This document shows positions 1-8,762 of a stretch of DNA of 64,000 nt, piece by piece (positions within the stretch are counted from its first letter, which is position 1; every line of letters starts with the position of its first letter). Under the pieces are notes generated by a model. The model was not told where the DNA came from. It made no database searches and was given only the letters and a program-made list of their open reading frames with translations. Source of the DNA: JAVVHH01 sp963848035 (lineage in GTDB: Bacteria; Pseudomonadota; Alphaproteobacteria; Acetobacterales; Acetobacteraceae); NCBI GenBank assembly GCA_963848035.1, contig CAWKCD010000001.1:2976001-3040000 (forward strand), read 5' to 3'. Both the position numbers and the translations under genes were made by a program.

Positions 1-2
1 AG

Positions 3-368
3 CTCGACCGTCTGCGCTACCAGGTGATGCTCGCGCTCGACGGGTTGTTCTGCCAGGTGGATGCGCTGATCGGTCCCTATTCGACCGGACCGATGCTGAT
101 CGCGAGCAATTTCACCGGGCATCCCTGCCTGCATCTGCGCGCCGGATTCCTCGAGCTCGGGACGCGAAGCCAGGCTTCGTTGGGGAGCGGCAAGCTCACG
201 ACGGGGGAGCCGGAGAAGGCGAGCCCGACGTTCCGGGTGCCGCAGGGGATCTCGTTGTGGGGCCGGTTGTTCGAGGAGGGGCGGTTGCTCAATCTCGGGA
301 TGGCGCTGGAGCGCGCGCTCGGGGTCGCGGCCGAGCGGCCGAGCTTCGGTGAACATTCTCGGCAGTAG
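3..368 (+). CDS. Amidase, C-terminal part (5' end outside window)
   Basis: The frame is open from the window edge and holds only the last ~121 residues. The segment D-A-L-I-G-P-Y-S-T-G-P followed by N-F-T-G-H-P-C matches the C-terminal core of amidase-signature hydrolases, which cleave amides with a Ser-cisSer-Lys triad; that triad lies upstream of the window and cannot be checked. The terminal helix, rich in Leu and Arg, is also typical. The gene precedes the Rieske and amidohydrolase genes on the same strand with a gap of under 80 bases, so it may be the upstream member of that operon. Family call is good; substrate unknown. Confidence 0.72.
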   Translation, partial: LDRLRYQVMLALDGLFCQVDALIGPYSTGPMLIASNFTGHPCLHLRAGFLELGTRSQASLGSGKLTTGEPEKASPTFRVPQGISLWGRLFEEGRLLNLGMALERALGVAAERPSFGEHSRQ

Positions 369-446
369 GTTTTCAGAACTCGTGGTTTACGAGTGTGTCC
401 GAACGGTCTATGAGAGTACAGACCGGAATTGAGGGAGGCGACGTCG

Positions 447-941
447 ATGGCGGACGCGTCGGTATCGCGGTCGCCGCGCCCGGAAGCGGTGGTGGTCGGC
501 CGTCCTGCGGACGTGCCGGAGGGCGGCAGCATCGTCGTGACGGTCGGGCGGCGCGAGATCGGCATCTTCCGGGTGGATGGACGGTTCTACGGCTTGCTGA
601 ACCGGTGTCCGCATCTGGGCGGGCCGCTCTGCGCGGGGCAGATCGTGACGGATGTGGTGTCGTCGATGCCGGGGGACGTGCGGTCGCGGCCGGGCCGGAC
701 GTTCGTGACATGCCCTTGGCATAATTGGGAATTCGATATTGCGACCGGGCAGTCCTATTGGAACGAGCGGCTGCGGGCGATGCCGTTTCCGGTGTCGGTG
801 GCGGGCAGGGATGCGGTCGCCGGGCTGGAGAGTGCGCAGCGGGTTGTCGGGCCATATCAGGCGGAGACGGTGCCGGTGTCGGTGGAGGACGATTTCCTCG
901 TGCTGCGGCTTCGGCCGGGGCCATCGGGAGTTTCGTCATGA
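447..941 (+). CDS. Rieske [2Fe-2S] ferredoxin-like protein
   Basis: A 164-residue single-domain Rieske protein. The cluster ligands are visible as C54-x-H56 (CPHLGGPLC) and C89-x-x-H92 (CPWHNWEFD). Such small Rieske proteins usually pass electrons to an oxygenase or act as an oxygenase subunit. I chose the ATG at 447 because a GGGAGG lies 9 bases upstream; a TTG 18 bases earlier lacks such support. The stop overlaps the ATG of the next gene by 4 bases (ATGA), implying translational coupling with the amidohydrolase. No oxygenase catalytic domain is present, so the electron acceptor is not known. Confidence 0.9.
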   Translation: MADASVSRSPRPEAVVVGRPADVPEGGSIVVTVGRREIGIFRVDGRFYGLLNRCPHLGGPLCAGQIVTDVVSSMPGDVRSRPGRTFVTCPWHNWEFDIATGQSYWNERLRAMPFPVSVAGRDAVAGLESAQRVVGPYQAETVPVSVEDDFLVLRLRPGPSGVSS

Positions 942-2033
942 CGACTGCCTTGCTCGAGGACCGGACGCGGGACGAGCTGTGGTCCGGGCGCGGTGATCGA
1001 TTGCGACGTGCATGCGTGCGTGCCGTCGCTCGAGACGCTGTTCCCGTATCAGGACAAGGTCTGGGTGGAGGCGGCGCGGGAGCGGGGCTATCGGGGGCCG
1101 ACCGGGCTGGCGCTGACCTATCCGCCGCTGGCGCCGACCACGGCGCGGGCGGAGTGGCGGCCGGCGAATGGCGGCGTGCCGGCGTCGGAACTCGGGCAGT
1201 TGCAGCGGCATATCCTCGATCCTTGGCGGGTCGAGAAGGCGGTGGTGAATTGTTACTACGCGATCGATAGCCTGCGGCATCCGGATTGGGCGATCGCGAT
1301 GGCGCGGTCGGTCAACGATTGGCTGATCGATCAGTGGCTGGACCGCGACCCTCGGCTCGCGGCTTCGCTGGTGATCCCGGCGCGGGACCCGGCGGCGGCG
1401 GCGGCGGAGATCGAGCGCGTGGGGAAGCATCCCGGGTTCGTCCAGGTGCTGCTGCCGGTGCGGTCGGAGCGGCTTTATGGGCAGCGGGTGTTCTGGCCGT
1501 TGTTCGAGGCGATCGAGCGGCATGATCTGGTGGCCGGGCTGCATTGGGGCGGGTTGGCGGAGCATGGGCCGACGCCGACCGGTTATGCGTCGTGGTACGT
1601 GGAGGAGTATGCGGAGGAGCCGCAGGTGTTCGGGGCGCAGCTCACGAGCATGATCGTGGAGGGGCTGTTCCAGAAGTTCCGGGGGTTGCGGGTGTCGGTG
1701 CTGGAGGGCGGGTTCACGTGGTTGCCGACCTGGGCGTGGAACCTGAACAAGAAATGGAAGGGGCTGCGGCGGGAGTTTCCTTGGGTGGACCGGCTGCCGT
1801 CGGAGATCATCCGGGACCATTTCCGCTTTTCGATCGCGCCGGCGGACATGGGCCCGCCGGAGCAGATGCGTCGGATCATCGAGTGGCTGCTGAGCGACGA
1901 TCTGCTGATGTATGCGAGCGATTATCCGCATCTGCATACGGACGATCTGCATGCGCTGCTCGGGGTGATGCCGGAGACGATGCGCGCCAATGTGATGTCG
2001 GAAACGGCGCGGCGCTGGTATCGATTCAAGTAA
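938..2033 (+). CDS. Amidohydrolase-2 (ACMSD-like) family, frameshifted near the start
   Basis: A TIM-barrel metal-dependent hydrolase/decarboxylase of the amidohydrolase-2 family. The metal motif is D-C-D-V-H (DxH rather than the common HxH); a barrel histidine is in G-L-H-W-G-G and the last ligand in A-S-D-Y-P-H. The start codon that overlaps the Rieske stop (938) is in a different frame from the body of the protein, which is open from a GTG at 993. Removing one base around 985-992 joins M-T-T-A-L-L-E-D-R to V-I-D-C-D-V-H, giving about 364 residues, normal for the family. It is followed by a paralogue, and the pair may act on aromatic or alicyclic acids. Substrate unknown. Confidence 0.82.
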
Positions 2034-2047
2034 ACGGGGAGGTAGCG

Positions 2048-3217
2048 ATGGACGGCATCACTCAAGTCGAGGCCATTGCCGAGAAGCGGGGGATCACCGA
2101 GAAGCTTGCGATCATCGACGCCGATTTCCATCCGATGCCGACGCCGGCCGACAAGCAGGTGGCCGAGCACATGTCGCGGCGGTGGCTGGACTACATCGCG
2201 AAATACGGGATGGGGCACAGCTACTCGGGGCTGTACGCGCCGGCGCAGCGGGAGTGGACGCATCGGCTGGATGCGGTGAAGGACAACCGGGTCGGGATCG
2301 ATCCGATCTGGGCGCGCGACCAGGTGCTGGACCTGTACGACATGAGCGGGGCGGTGCTGACTTGCCCGCAATCGTACATCTTGAACTCCGGAGGCAACAT
2401 GCCGGAGGAGCTGTCGCGGGAACTGGCGCAGGCGTTCAACAATGCGCTGGCGTATACGTGGATGGCGGCGGATCCGCGCTACTTTGCGGCGATCGTGGTG
2501 CCGCGGGACATGCCGAACGTGGTGGACGAGATCAGGCGGTGCAAGGAAGGGCCGTATGGCGAGCGGTTCGTGTCGGTGCTGATGTCGCCGGCCGGGCAGG
2601 AGCCGATGGGGCGGCAGCGTTACTGGGACATCTTCGAGGCGTGCTGCCACTACGATATTCCGGTCACCTTCCATGTGCCGGGGATGGGGCGGCAGATCAC
2701 CGGGGCGGGGAATACTAATTTCTACGGCGAAATGCACATGAATTTCGCTTCGCTGCCGATGACGCTGATCCCGTCGCTGATCTTCGAGGGGGTGTTCGAG
2801 CGCTTCCCCACGCTGAAGGTCGCGCTGATCGAGTTGGGATGGTCCTGGGCGGTGCCGTATTCGTGGCGGCTGGATGCGAGTTGGGAGAAGCTGAAGGACG
2901 AGGTGCCGCATCTGAAGCGCAAGCCGTCCGAGTATTTGCGCGAGCATGTCTGGTTCACGACGCAGCCGATCGAGGAGCCGGAGCGCAAGCAGGATACGGA
3001 ATCGGTCTACGAGATGTTCGAGGAGGCGGGGTTCGCGGACCGTCTGATGTTCTCGTCGGACTATCCGCATTGGGATTTCGACTCTCCGTATAAGTCGGTT
3101 CCGCACTCGTTCCCGATCGAGCGGCGGCGGCGGATGCTTGGGCGTAACGCGAGCAAGCTGTTCCGGATTCCGTTGCGGCCGAATTCGGGCATTCCCGCCA
3201 GCGCGTTGGACGGTTGA
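2048..3217 (+). CDS. Amidohydrolase-2 (ACMSD-like) family protein
   Basis: An intact 389-residue TIM-barrel amidohydrolase, a diverged paralogue of the preceding gene. It carries the same DxH version of the first metal motif (I-I-D-A-D-F-H), a barrel histidine in T-F-H-V-P-G and the closing S-S-D-Y-P-H-W-D. The ATG follows GGGGAGG at good distance. Relatives include ACMSD and gamma-resorcylate decarboxylase, which use one metal ion to decarboxylate or hydrolyse ring or enol acids. Two adjacent paralogues suggest related steps or a heteromer. Operon with the class II aldolase downstream (20-base gap with a strong ribosome site). Confidence 0.9.
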   Translation: MDGITQVEAIAEKRGITEKLAIIDADFHPMPTPADKQVAEHMSRRWLDYIAKYGMGHSYSGLYAPAQREWTHRLDAVKDNRVGIDPIWARDQVLDLYDMSGAVLTCPQSYILNSGGNMPEELSRELAQAFNNALAYTWMAADPRYFAAIVVPRDMPNVVDEIRRCKEGPYGERFVSVLMSPAGQEPMGRQRYWDIFEACCHYDIPVTFHVPGMGRQITGAGNTNFYGEMHMNFASLPMTLIPSLIFEGVFERFPTLKVALIELGWSWAVPYSWRLDASWEKLKDEVPHLKRKPSEYLREHVWFTTQPIEEPERKQDTESVYEMFEEAGFADRLMFSSDYPHWDFDSPYKSVPHSFPIERRRRMLGRNASKLFRIPLRPNSGIPASALDG

Positions 3218-3237
3218 TTTCGACAGAGGAGGACACG

Positions 3238-4023
3238 ATGGCGCCTGACAGCCTGGCTCGTGATACGTCGCTGCGGTCCTCGGTGGATCCAGCGGAATGG
3301 GATGTCCGTGTGAAGCTTGCGGCGGCCTACCGGCTGGTCGATCATTTCGGATGGACGGAGCAGATCTACGGGCATCTCACGGCGCGCGTGCCGGGGCCGG
3401 AGGATCATTTCCTGATCAACCCGTGGGGGTTGAACTATGACGAGGTGACGGCGTCGAACCTGGTGAAGATCGATGTCGATGGGAATGTGGTGGGGCAGAG
3501 CGGGCATGCGGTGAATTTTGCCGGGTTCATCATCCACTCTGCGATTCACATGACCGGGTCGCAAGACAATCTGGTGGTGATGCACACGCATACGCGCGCG
3601 GGGATGGCGGTGGCGGCGCTCAAGGAGGGGGTGTTGCCGATCTCGATGTTCTCGACCGTGTTCCACGGGCGGATCGGCTACCACGACTATGAGGGCGCCT
3701 CGCTGTATCCGGACGAGCGGGAGCGCATCGTGGCCTCGCTCGGTCCGCACAAGGCGCTGATCCTGCGGAACCATGGGCTGTTGGTGGTGGGGCGGACGGT
3801 GGCGGATTGCTTCTTGCGGCTGTATCGGCTGGAGCGGGCTTGCCAGATCCAGGTGGATGCGGCCGCCGCGGGCACGCTGAACCTGATCTCGCCGGAGGTG
3901 GCGGATCGCTCGTCGCATGACCTGGATAGCTATCAGGGGATGCAGGACAAGCCGGAGGGGGAGATCGAGTTTGCGGCGCTGATGCGCAAGCTCGATCGCA
4001 CGGACGACAGCTACAAGGATTGA
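3238..4023 (+). CDS. Class II aldolase/adducin family protein
   Basis: A 261-residue protein of the class II (zinc) aldolase/adducin family. Metal ligands are visible in M-H-T-H-T-R-A-G and in L-R-N-H-G-L-L; N-P-W-G-L-N-Y-D-E near residue 60 is the phosphate/substrate loop region. Members cleave or epimerise sugar phosphates or decarboxylate beta-hydroxy acids; here, in a catabolic operon, a retro-aldol or decarboxylation step is more likely than sugar metabolism (inference). The start is the ATG after AGAGGAGGA. Its stop overlaps the TTG start of the next gene (TTGA), so the alcohol dehydrogenase is probably coupled to it. Confidence 0.9.
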   Translation: MAPDSLARDTSLRSSVDPAEWDVRVKLAAAYRLVDHFGWTEQIYGHLTARVPGPEDHFLINPWGLNYDEVTASNLVKIDVDGNVVGQSGHAVNFAGFIIHSAIHMTGSQDNLVVMHTHTRAGMAVAALKEGVLPISMFSTVFHGRIGYHDYEGASLYPDERERIVASLGPHKALILRNHGLLVVGRTVADCFLRLYRLERACQIQVDAAAAGTLNLISPEVADRSSHDLDSYQGMQDKPEGEIEFAALMRKLDRTDDSYKD

Positions 4024-5057
4024 AGGCGATCGTGCTCCGGGAGACCGGGGCGGCGGATCGGCTGGTGCTGGAGACCCTGCCCGATCCGGCACCGGGGGTC
4101 GGGCAGGTCGTCGTGCAGGTGGCACAGTGCGGCGTGTGTTTCCATGACGTGGTGGTGCGCAACGGGACGCTTCGGGCCGGGATCGAAATGCCGGTGATCT
4201 TGGGGCACGAGGTGGCGGGGACGGTAGCGGCGGTGGGGCGGGAGGTGCGCGGGGTTCGGGTGGGCGACCGGGTCGCGAGCACCCAGCGCAGCCATGTTTG
4301 CGGGATCTGCCGGTATTGCCGGACGGGGCGGGAGCCGCTGTGCGCGGAGGCGGTGTTCATCGGCGATCGCGGGTTGAACGGGGGATATGCCGAGTTCGCG
4401 GTGTTCGATGCGGATGGGGTCGTGGCGATGCCGGAGGGTCTCGAGTTCGGGCCGGCGAGCGTGGCGGCTTGCGCGGTGGGGACGGCGTTCCATGCGGTGT
4501 CGGGGGTCGGGCAGGTGACGCCGGCGGATATCGTGCTGGTCACTGGGGCGAGCGGCGGGGTTGGGCTGCACGCGGTTCAGATCGCTCGGGCGGCGGGGGC
4601 GATGGTGCTGGCCTCGAGCACGTCGCCGGGTCGGGCGGCGGCTTTGCGCGAGGCGGGGGCGCGCCACGTCGTGCTGCACGGGCGGGGGGAGGATTTCTCG
4701 GCGCAGGTGCGCGATCTGACGGGCGGCGAGGGGGTCGATGTCGTGATCGACACGGTGGGCACGCCGGTGTTTGCGGCGACGCGGCGGTCGCTGGCGCGAG
4801 GCGGGCGGTGGGTGATGGTCGGGCAACTCACAGGCGATTTCGTGCCGTTCAATCCGGCGCAGCTTTTCCTGCGCGGGATCTCGCTGCTCAGTGCCACCAG
4901 CGTCACGCGCGAGGAGTTGCGGCGCTGCCTGCAATTGCTGGCGGACGGGACGGTGCGGGCGATGGTGGAGGAGGCGTTGCCGTTGGAGCGTGCGGCGGAG
5001 GCGCATCGGCGGGTCGAACAAGGGGCTACGCTCGGGCGCTTGGTTCTGTCGCCGTGA
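4020..5057 (+). CDS. Zinc-dependent medium-chain alcohol dehydrogenase
   Basis: A 345-residue MDR-superfamily dehydrogenase. Catalytic zinc ligands are in C-G-V-C-F-H-D and G-H-E; the structural zinc lobe has four cysteines in C-G-I-C-R-Y-C-x7-C. The Rossmann motif is G-A-S-G-G-V-G. It oxidises alcohols or reduces ketones with NAD(P)H. The start is a TTG whose last two bases are shared with the TGA of the aldolase gene (TTGA), one of several such couplings in this window. It is the last gene of the leading operon and is followed by a putative operator and a binding-protein gene. Confidence 0.9.
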   Translation: MKAIVLRETGAADRLVLETLPDPAPGVGQVVVQVAQCGVCFHDVVVRNGTLRAGIEMPVILGHEVAGTVAAVGREVRGVRVGDRVASTQRSHVCGICRYCRTGREPLCAEAVFIGDRGLNGGYAEFAVFDADGVVAMPEGLEFGPASVAACAVGTAFHAVSGVGQVTPADIVLVTGASGGVGLHAVQIARAAGAMVLASSTSPGRAAALREAGARHVVLHGRGEDFSAQVRDLTGGEGVDVVIDTVGTPVFAATRRSLARGGRWVMVGQLTGDFVPFNPAQLFLRGISLLSATSVTREELRRCLQLLADGTVRAMVEEALPLERAAEAHRRVEQGATLGRLVLSP

Positions 5058-5076
5058 TACTCTCGGTGCCGATCGC

Positions 5077-5088
5077 TACTTGCTGGTA
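5077..5088. promoter_or_regulatory. Putative TetR-type operator, TAC-N6-GTA
   Basis: TACTTGCTGGTA, an imperfect palindrome with TAC/GTA ends, lies 48 bases before the start of the binding-protein gene at 5137. It matches the pattern found before other units of the catabolic region. Confidence 0.4.
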
Positions 5089-5136
5089 GCCTGGCGCGGC
5101 CATATTGTTCCGCTCAATAAACGGGGGAAGCGGAGC

Positions 5137-6346
5137 ATGCGCGTATCGGTGCTGGCTTGGGCGTTGGGCTTGGGCCTGGCGGGGGCGGCGGCGTCGCCGG
5201 GTTGGGCGCAGATCAGCGACAACAAGGTGCGGATCGGGATCCTCGGGGACATGACCGGGCCGAATGCCGATGCGCAGGGACCGGGCGACGTGGTGGCCGC
5301 GCGGATGGCGGTAGAGGATTTCGGCGGCAGCGTGCGGGGCGTGCCGATCGAGATCATTCCGGGCAATTTGCTGGGCGCGCCGGATGTGGGGGTTGGGATC
5401 GCGCGGCGTTGGTTCGACGAGGGGGTCGATGCGATCTTCTCGCTAGGGAATTCGGCGGTCGCGATCGCGGTGCAGGGGATGGCGGCGGAGCGGGACCGGA
5501 TCACGATTGCCACGTCGGCCGGGTCGGACGTGCTGACGAACAAGGCGTGCACGGCGGTGTCGGCGCACTGGACGTTCGACACGTATGCGCTGCCGGTGGC
5601 GCTGGCGAACGGGATCGTGGCGGATGGCGGGAAGGATTGGTTCTTCCTGACGATCGATTATGCGTTCGGGCATGCGCTCGAGACGCAGGCGGCGCGGGTG
5701 GTGACGGCGGCGGGTGGGCGGGTGTCTGGGGAATGCGCTGCATCCGCAGGGGACGTCGGATTTCTCGGCGTATCTGAGTCAGGCGCAGTCTTCGGGCGCG
5801 AACGTGCTGGGGTTGGCGACTTCGGGCGCGCCGCTCACGAGTGCGTTGAAGCAGTTCCAGGAGTTCGGGCTGGCAAAATCGATGCGGCCGGCGGCGCTGC
5901 TGATCGACGTGAACGACCTTCATGCGCTCGGGCTCGAGGAGACGAAGGGGCTGCTCTGGGTGACGGCGTTCTATTGGGACCAGGACGAGCAGACCCGGGC
6001 GTTCGCGCAGCGTTTCTTCAAGCTGCACCGGGCGATGCCGACGATGTTCCAGGCCAGCGTCTATAGCGCGACCCTGCATTACCTGAAGGCGATCCAGGCG
6101 ACGGGGACGGACGAGGCGCGGGCGGTGATGGCGCAGATGAAGGCGACGCCGATCGAGGATTTCATGACGCATGGGGCGCGGATCCGCGAGGATGGGCGGG
6201 TGATGCGGCCGATGTATCTGATGCAGGTGAAGAGCCCGGCGGAGTCCGGGGGTGAATGGGATCTGGCCAAGGTGGTCGGCACGGTCGCGCCGGACAAGGC
6301 GTTCCGGCCGCTGGCGGAGAGCGAGTGTCCGCTGGTCAAGAAGTAG
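5137..6346 (+). CDS. Branched-chain amino acid-type ABC substrate-binding protein, frameshifted
   Basis: A type I periplasmic binding protein of the Liv family. The N-terminus has a Sec signal peptide (hydrophobic A/G/L stretch ending in W-A-Q), then the first-lobe start V-R-I-G-I-L-G-D-M-T-G-P. The frame breaks near 5735: the bases GTGTCTGGGG would read R-V-L-G if the extra T were removed, after which N-A-L-H-P-Q-G-T-S-D-F-S-A-Y continues to the end C-P-L-V-K-K. Corrected length is about 402 residues, normal for the family. It stands alone on the plus strand without its own permease and ends at a hairpin facing another binding-protein gene. Likely ligand: a small carboxylate (inference). Confidence 0.85.
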
Positions 6347-6347
6347 G

Positions 6348-6371
6348 GCCCTCTCCCGGAGGGGAGAGGGC
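6348..6371. terminator. Convergent hairpin
   Basis: A perfect 10-bp stem (GCCCTCTCCC / GGGAGAGGGC) with a 4-base loop lies between the stops of two convergent binding-protein genes. There is no clear U-tract, but its position suggests bidirectional termination. Confidence 0.6.
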
Positions 6372-6387
6372 TTAGACAGAAGGGGGC

Positions 6388-7605
6388 TTAGGATTTGACG
6401 AGCGGACAGCCGAACAGGGCCGGGGGCGGATAGGCTTCCGGGCTGGGGATCGTGCTGATGCGCTTGTAGACGTCCCACTTCTTCTCGCCGGGGGTGGGGG
6501 GTTTGACTTCCCACAGATACATCGCGTGGGGGACGCAGCCGTTGTCCTGGATCTTGATGCCCTTGTTGTAGAAGTCGTCGACCGGGAGTTCGCGCATCTT
6601 GGCGGCGACGGCGTCGGCGTCGACGGTGTTGGCGGCTTTGACCGATTTGAGCCAGTGGAAGATGGCGGCGTAGGCGGCGGCGTTGTACTCGGTGGGCGGC
6701 TTGCCCATCTTGGCGACGTAACGAGCGGACCAGGTTTCCGTTTCGGGGGTCTGCGCCCAGTAGAAGGAGTTGGTGAGCACGAGGCCTTGGCAGGTGTCCT
6801 GGCCGAGCGACAGAACGTCGGTGATCATCATCAGCAGCGTAGCGAGGCGCTGGCCGCCTTGGACGATGCCGAATTCGTGGGCTTGCTTGATGCAGTTCTG
6901 CAGGTCGGCGCCGGCGATGGCGAGGCCGATGACCTTGGCGCCGGAGGACTTGGCTTCGAGCAGTTGGGCGGAGTAGTCGGTGGTGCCGAGCGGCGCCTTG
7001 GCGGTGCCGAGGACGCGGCCGCCGGCGGCCTTGATGAATTGTTCGGTGTTGGATTGGAGCGAGATGCCCATCTCGTAGTCGACGGTGATGAAGAACCAGG
7101 TGTCGCCGCCGACGCGGGAGAGTTCGCCGCCGACGCCTTTGCCGAGGGCGTAGCTGTTGCAGGCGAATTGGAAGCCGTAGGGCGAGCATTGCTTGCCGAT
7201 GAACACGGTGGAGGTGGGCGTGCTCATCAGGAAGATGCGCTTGCGGTCGCGGGAGATGTCCTGGATCGCCAGGGCGGCGGATGACCCGGCGCCGTCGGCC
7301 AGCGCGGTGACGCCGTCGTCGACCATCTGGCGGGCTTGGGTGCTGGCGACGTCGGCTTTGTTCTGGTCGTCGAGCTGCAGGATCTGCACCGGGCGGCCGA
7401 GCACGGAACCGCCGGAGTCCTCGACGGCCATTTCGGCGGCGAGCTTGCTGCCGGGTCCGCCGACGTCGCGATAGGGGCCGCCGACATCGCTCAGCATGCC
7501 GATCCGGATCGGGGCGGAACTGGTTTGAGCGCGGATCAGGCCGGGCCGGGCGAGGGCGCCGACGCCGATGGCGGCCAGGGCCGTTCGGCGCGTGATGGAT
7601 GTCAT
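6388..7605 (-). CDS. ABC transporter substrate-binding protein (Liv type, Tat-like signal)
   Basis: An intact 405-residue periplasmic binding protein. The N-terminus has twin arginines (T-R-R-T-A-L) then a hydrophobic stretch ending at R-A-Q, so Tat export is plausible. The mature start I-R-I-G-M-L-S-D-V-G-G-P-Y and the second-lobe signature W-F-F-I-T-V-D-Y-E are typical of this subfamily, as is the C-terminal C-P-L-V-K. It lies 27 bases downstream of an amidohydrolase gene on the same strand and is probably co-transcribed with it. No permease is adjacent; it may feed the single Liv system at 39.7-43.1 kb (inference). Confidence 0.9.
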   Translation of the reverse strand: MTSITRRTALAAIGVGALARPGLIRAQTSSAPIRIGMLSDVGGPYRDVGGPGSKLAAEMAVEDSGGSVLGRPVQILQLDDQNKADVASTQARQMVDDGVTALADGAGSSAALAIQDISRDRKRIFLMSTPTSTVFIGKQCSPYGFQFACNSYALGKGVGGELSRVGGDTWFFITVDYEMGISLQSNTEQFIKAAGGRVLGTAKAPLGTTDYSAQLLEAKSSGAKVIGLAIAGADLQNCIKQAHEFGIVQGGQRLATLLMMITDVLSLGQDTCQGLVLTNSFYWAQTPETETWSARYVAKMGKPPTEYNAAAYAAIFHWLKSVKAANTVDADAVAAKMRELPVDDFYNKGIKIQDNGCVPHAMYLWEVKPPTPGEKKWDVYKRISTIPSPEAYPPPALFGCPLVKS

Positions 7606-7632
7606 GGGTGGTTCCCCCCGTTGTTCGTTGAT

Positions 7633-8703
7633 TCAGCTTTTCAGGCGATAGATCCGGGCTGCGGTGTCGTGGAACATCGCGGCCTTGTCGGCGGCGGAAT
7701 GGGACGCGACGGCGCGTTTGTAGGCGTTCCACATCGCCGTGTAGCTGCACATGGCCTTGTCGACCGGGAAGTTGCTCTCGAACATGCAGCGGGATGGGCC
7801 GAAGGCTTCGATGCAGGTGTCGAGGTAGGGGCGCCAGGCGGCGAGCAGGTCGCCGGAGGTGGGCGGCTCGTTCTGCTTGTGGAACTCGAAGCCGGTGACG
7901 ACCATGGCGAGGCCGCCCAATTTGACGGACGCGTTCGGGCATTGGGCGAGGCGGAGGATGGCGGCGCGCCAGGCCGTGAATACTTCGTCGCGCTTGCCGG
8001 CGAAGGGGCCGATGCCGACCGGGCCGCCGACGTGGTTGAGGATGATCGGGGTGTCGGGGAAGGCGCGGGCGAGGTCGGCGAGTTCGTCGATCTGGGTGTG
8101 GTAGAGCCAGGCGTCGAAGCTGAGGTGGTGGGCGCGGAGGCGGGCGAAGGCGGCGCGGAAGGCGGGAGTGGCCATCACTTGCGCCGGGGGCGGCGGGACG
8201 ATGCTGGCGCGGAAGTATTCGTTACGGGCGGTGACGTGGCGGATGCCGCGGAAGCGGCCTTCGGCGGCGGCGATGTGGGCTTCGAGCACGGGGGCGACGG
8301 CGTCGCCGAGGAGCATGTCGGCGTGGCCGACGATCCCTTCGCAGACGCGGGCTTTCACGCCGCGCGCGTCGGACCGGCGGGCGAGGGCGGCGACGAATTC
8401 GGTCTCGCCGACGGGCTTGAGGGCTTCGGGCCCGTCGGTTCGATAGCCGTAATTGCACTGGAGATAGACGGTGGCGACGATGTCGTGGCCGGACTGGATG
8501 TCGGCGAGGAGTTCGTCGAGGAAGTAGCCGCCGCCGCGGTCCCAGAGGTGGTGGTGCGGGTCGATGATCGGCAGGCCGGGCTCGATGGCGGCTTCGGTGC
8601 GGCGGGCGAGCCAGGCGGGGTCGGGGGCGGGGTGCTGGAGGACGGGGACGCGCTGGCCGGTTTCGGTGAGCGTCGTGTGCTCTGCGAGTGCCTGTGACAT
8701 CAT
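7633..8703 (-). CDS. Amidohydrolase-2 family (lactonase-like) hydrolase
   Basis: A 356-residue TIM-barrel hydrolase with the classical first metal motif I-I-D-P-H-H-H-L-W-D, an I-L-N-H-V-G-G-P strand and the closing M-F-E-S-N-F-P-V-D. This pattern is typical of the group that includes L-fuconolactonase and 2-pyrone-4,6-dicarboxylate lactonase. A lactonase would suit a region rich in Baeyer-Villiger enzymes, which make lactones or esters (inference). Two ATGs are adjacent (8703 and 8700); GGGAGG is spaced slightly better for the second. A TAC-N6-GTA palindrome lies 44 bases upstream. Confidence 0.87.
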   Translation of the reverse strand: MMSQALAEHTTLTETGQRVPVLQHPAPDPAWLARRTEAAIEPGLPIIDPHHHLWDRGGGYFLDELLADIQSGHDIVATVYLQCNYGYRTDGPEALKPVGETEFVAALARRSDARGVKARVCEGIVGHADMLLGDAVAPVLEAHIAAAEGRFRGIRHVTARNEYFRASIVPPPPAQVMATPAFRAAFARLRAHHLSFDAWLYHTQIDELADLARAFPDTPIILNHVGGPVGIGPFAGKRDEVFTAWRAAILRLAQCPNASVKLGGLAMVVTGFEFHKQNEPPTSGDLLAAWRPYLDTCIEAFGPSRCMFESNFPVDKAMCSYTAMWNAYKRAVASHSAADKAAMFHDTAARIYRLKS

Positions 8704-8746
8704 GCCTCCCTTCGCCGCTGCGCGGTCATTACGCGAGGTGTAGCGA

Positions 8747-8758
8747 TACGGTTAAGTA
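8747..8758. promoter_or_regulatory. Putative TetR-type operator, TAC-N6-GTA
   Basis: TACGGTTAAGTA, 44 bases upstream of the lactonase-like gene. Ends match the TAC/GTA pattern; the centre deviates from the best copies, so this is a weak member. Confidence 0.35.
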
Positions 8759-8762
8759 AGTG

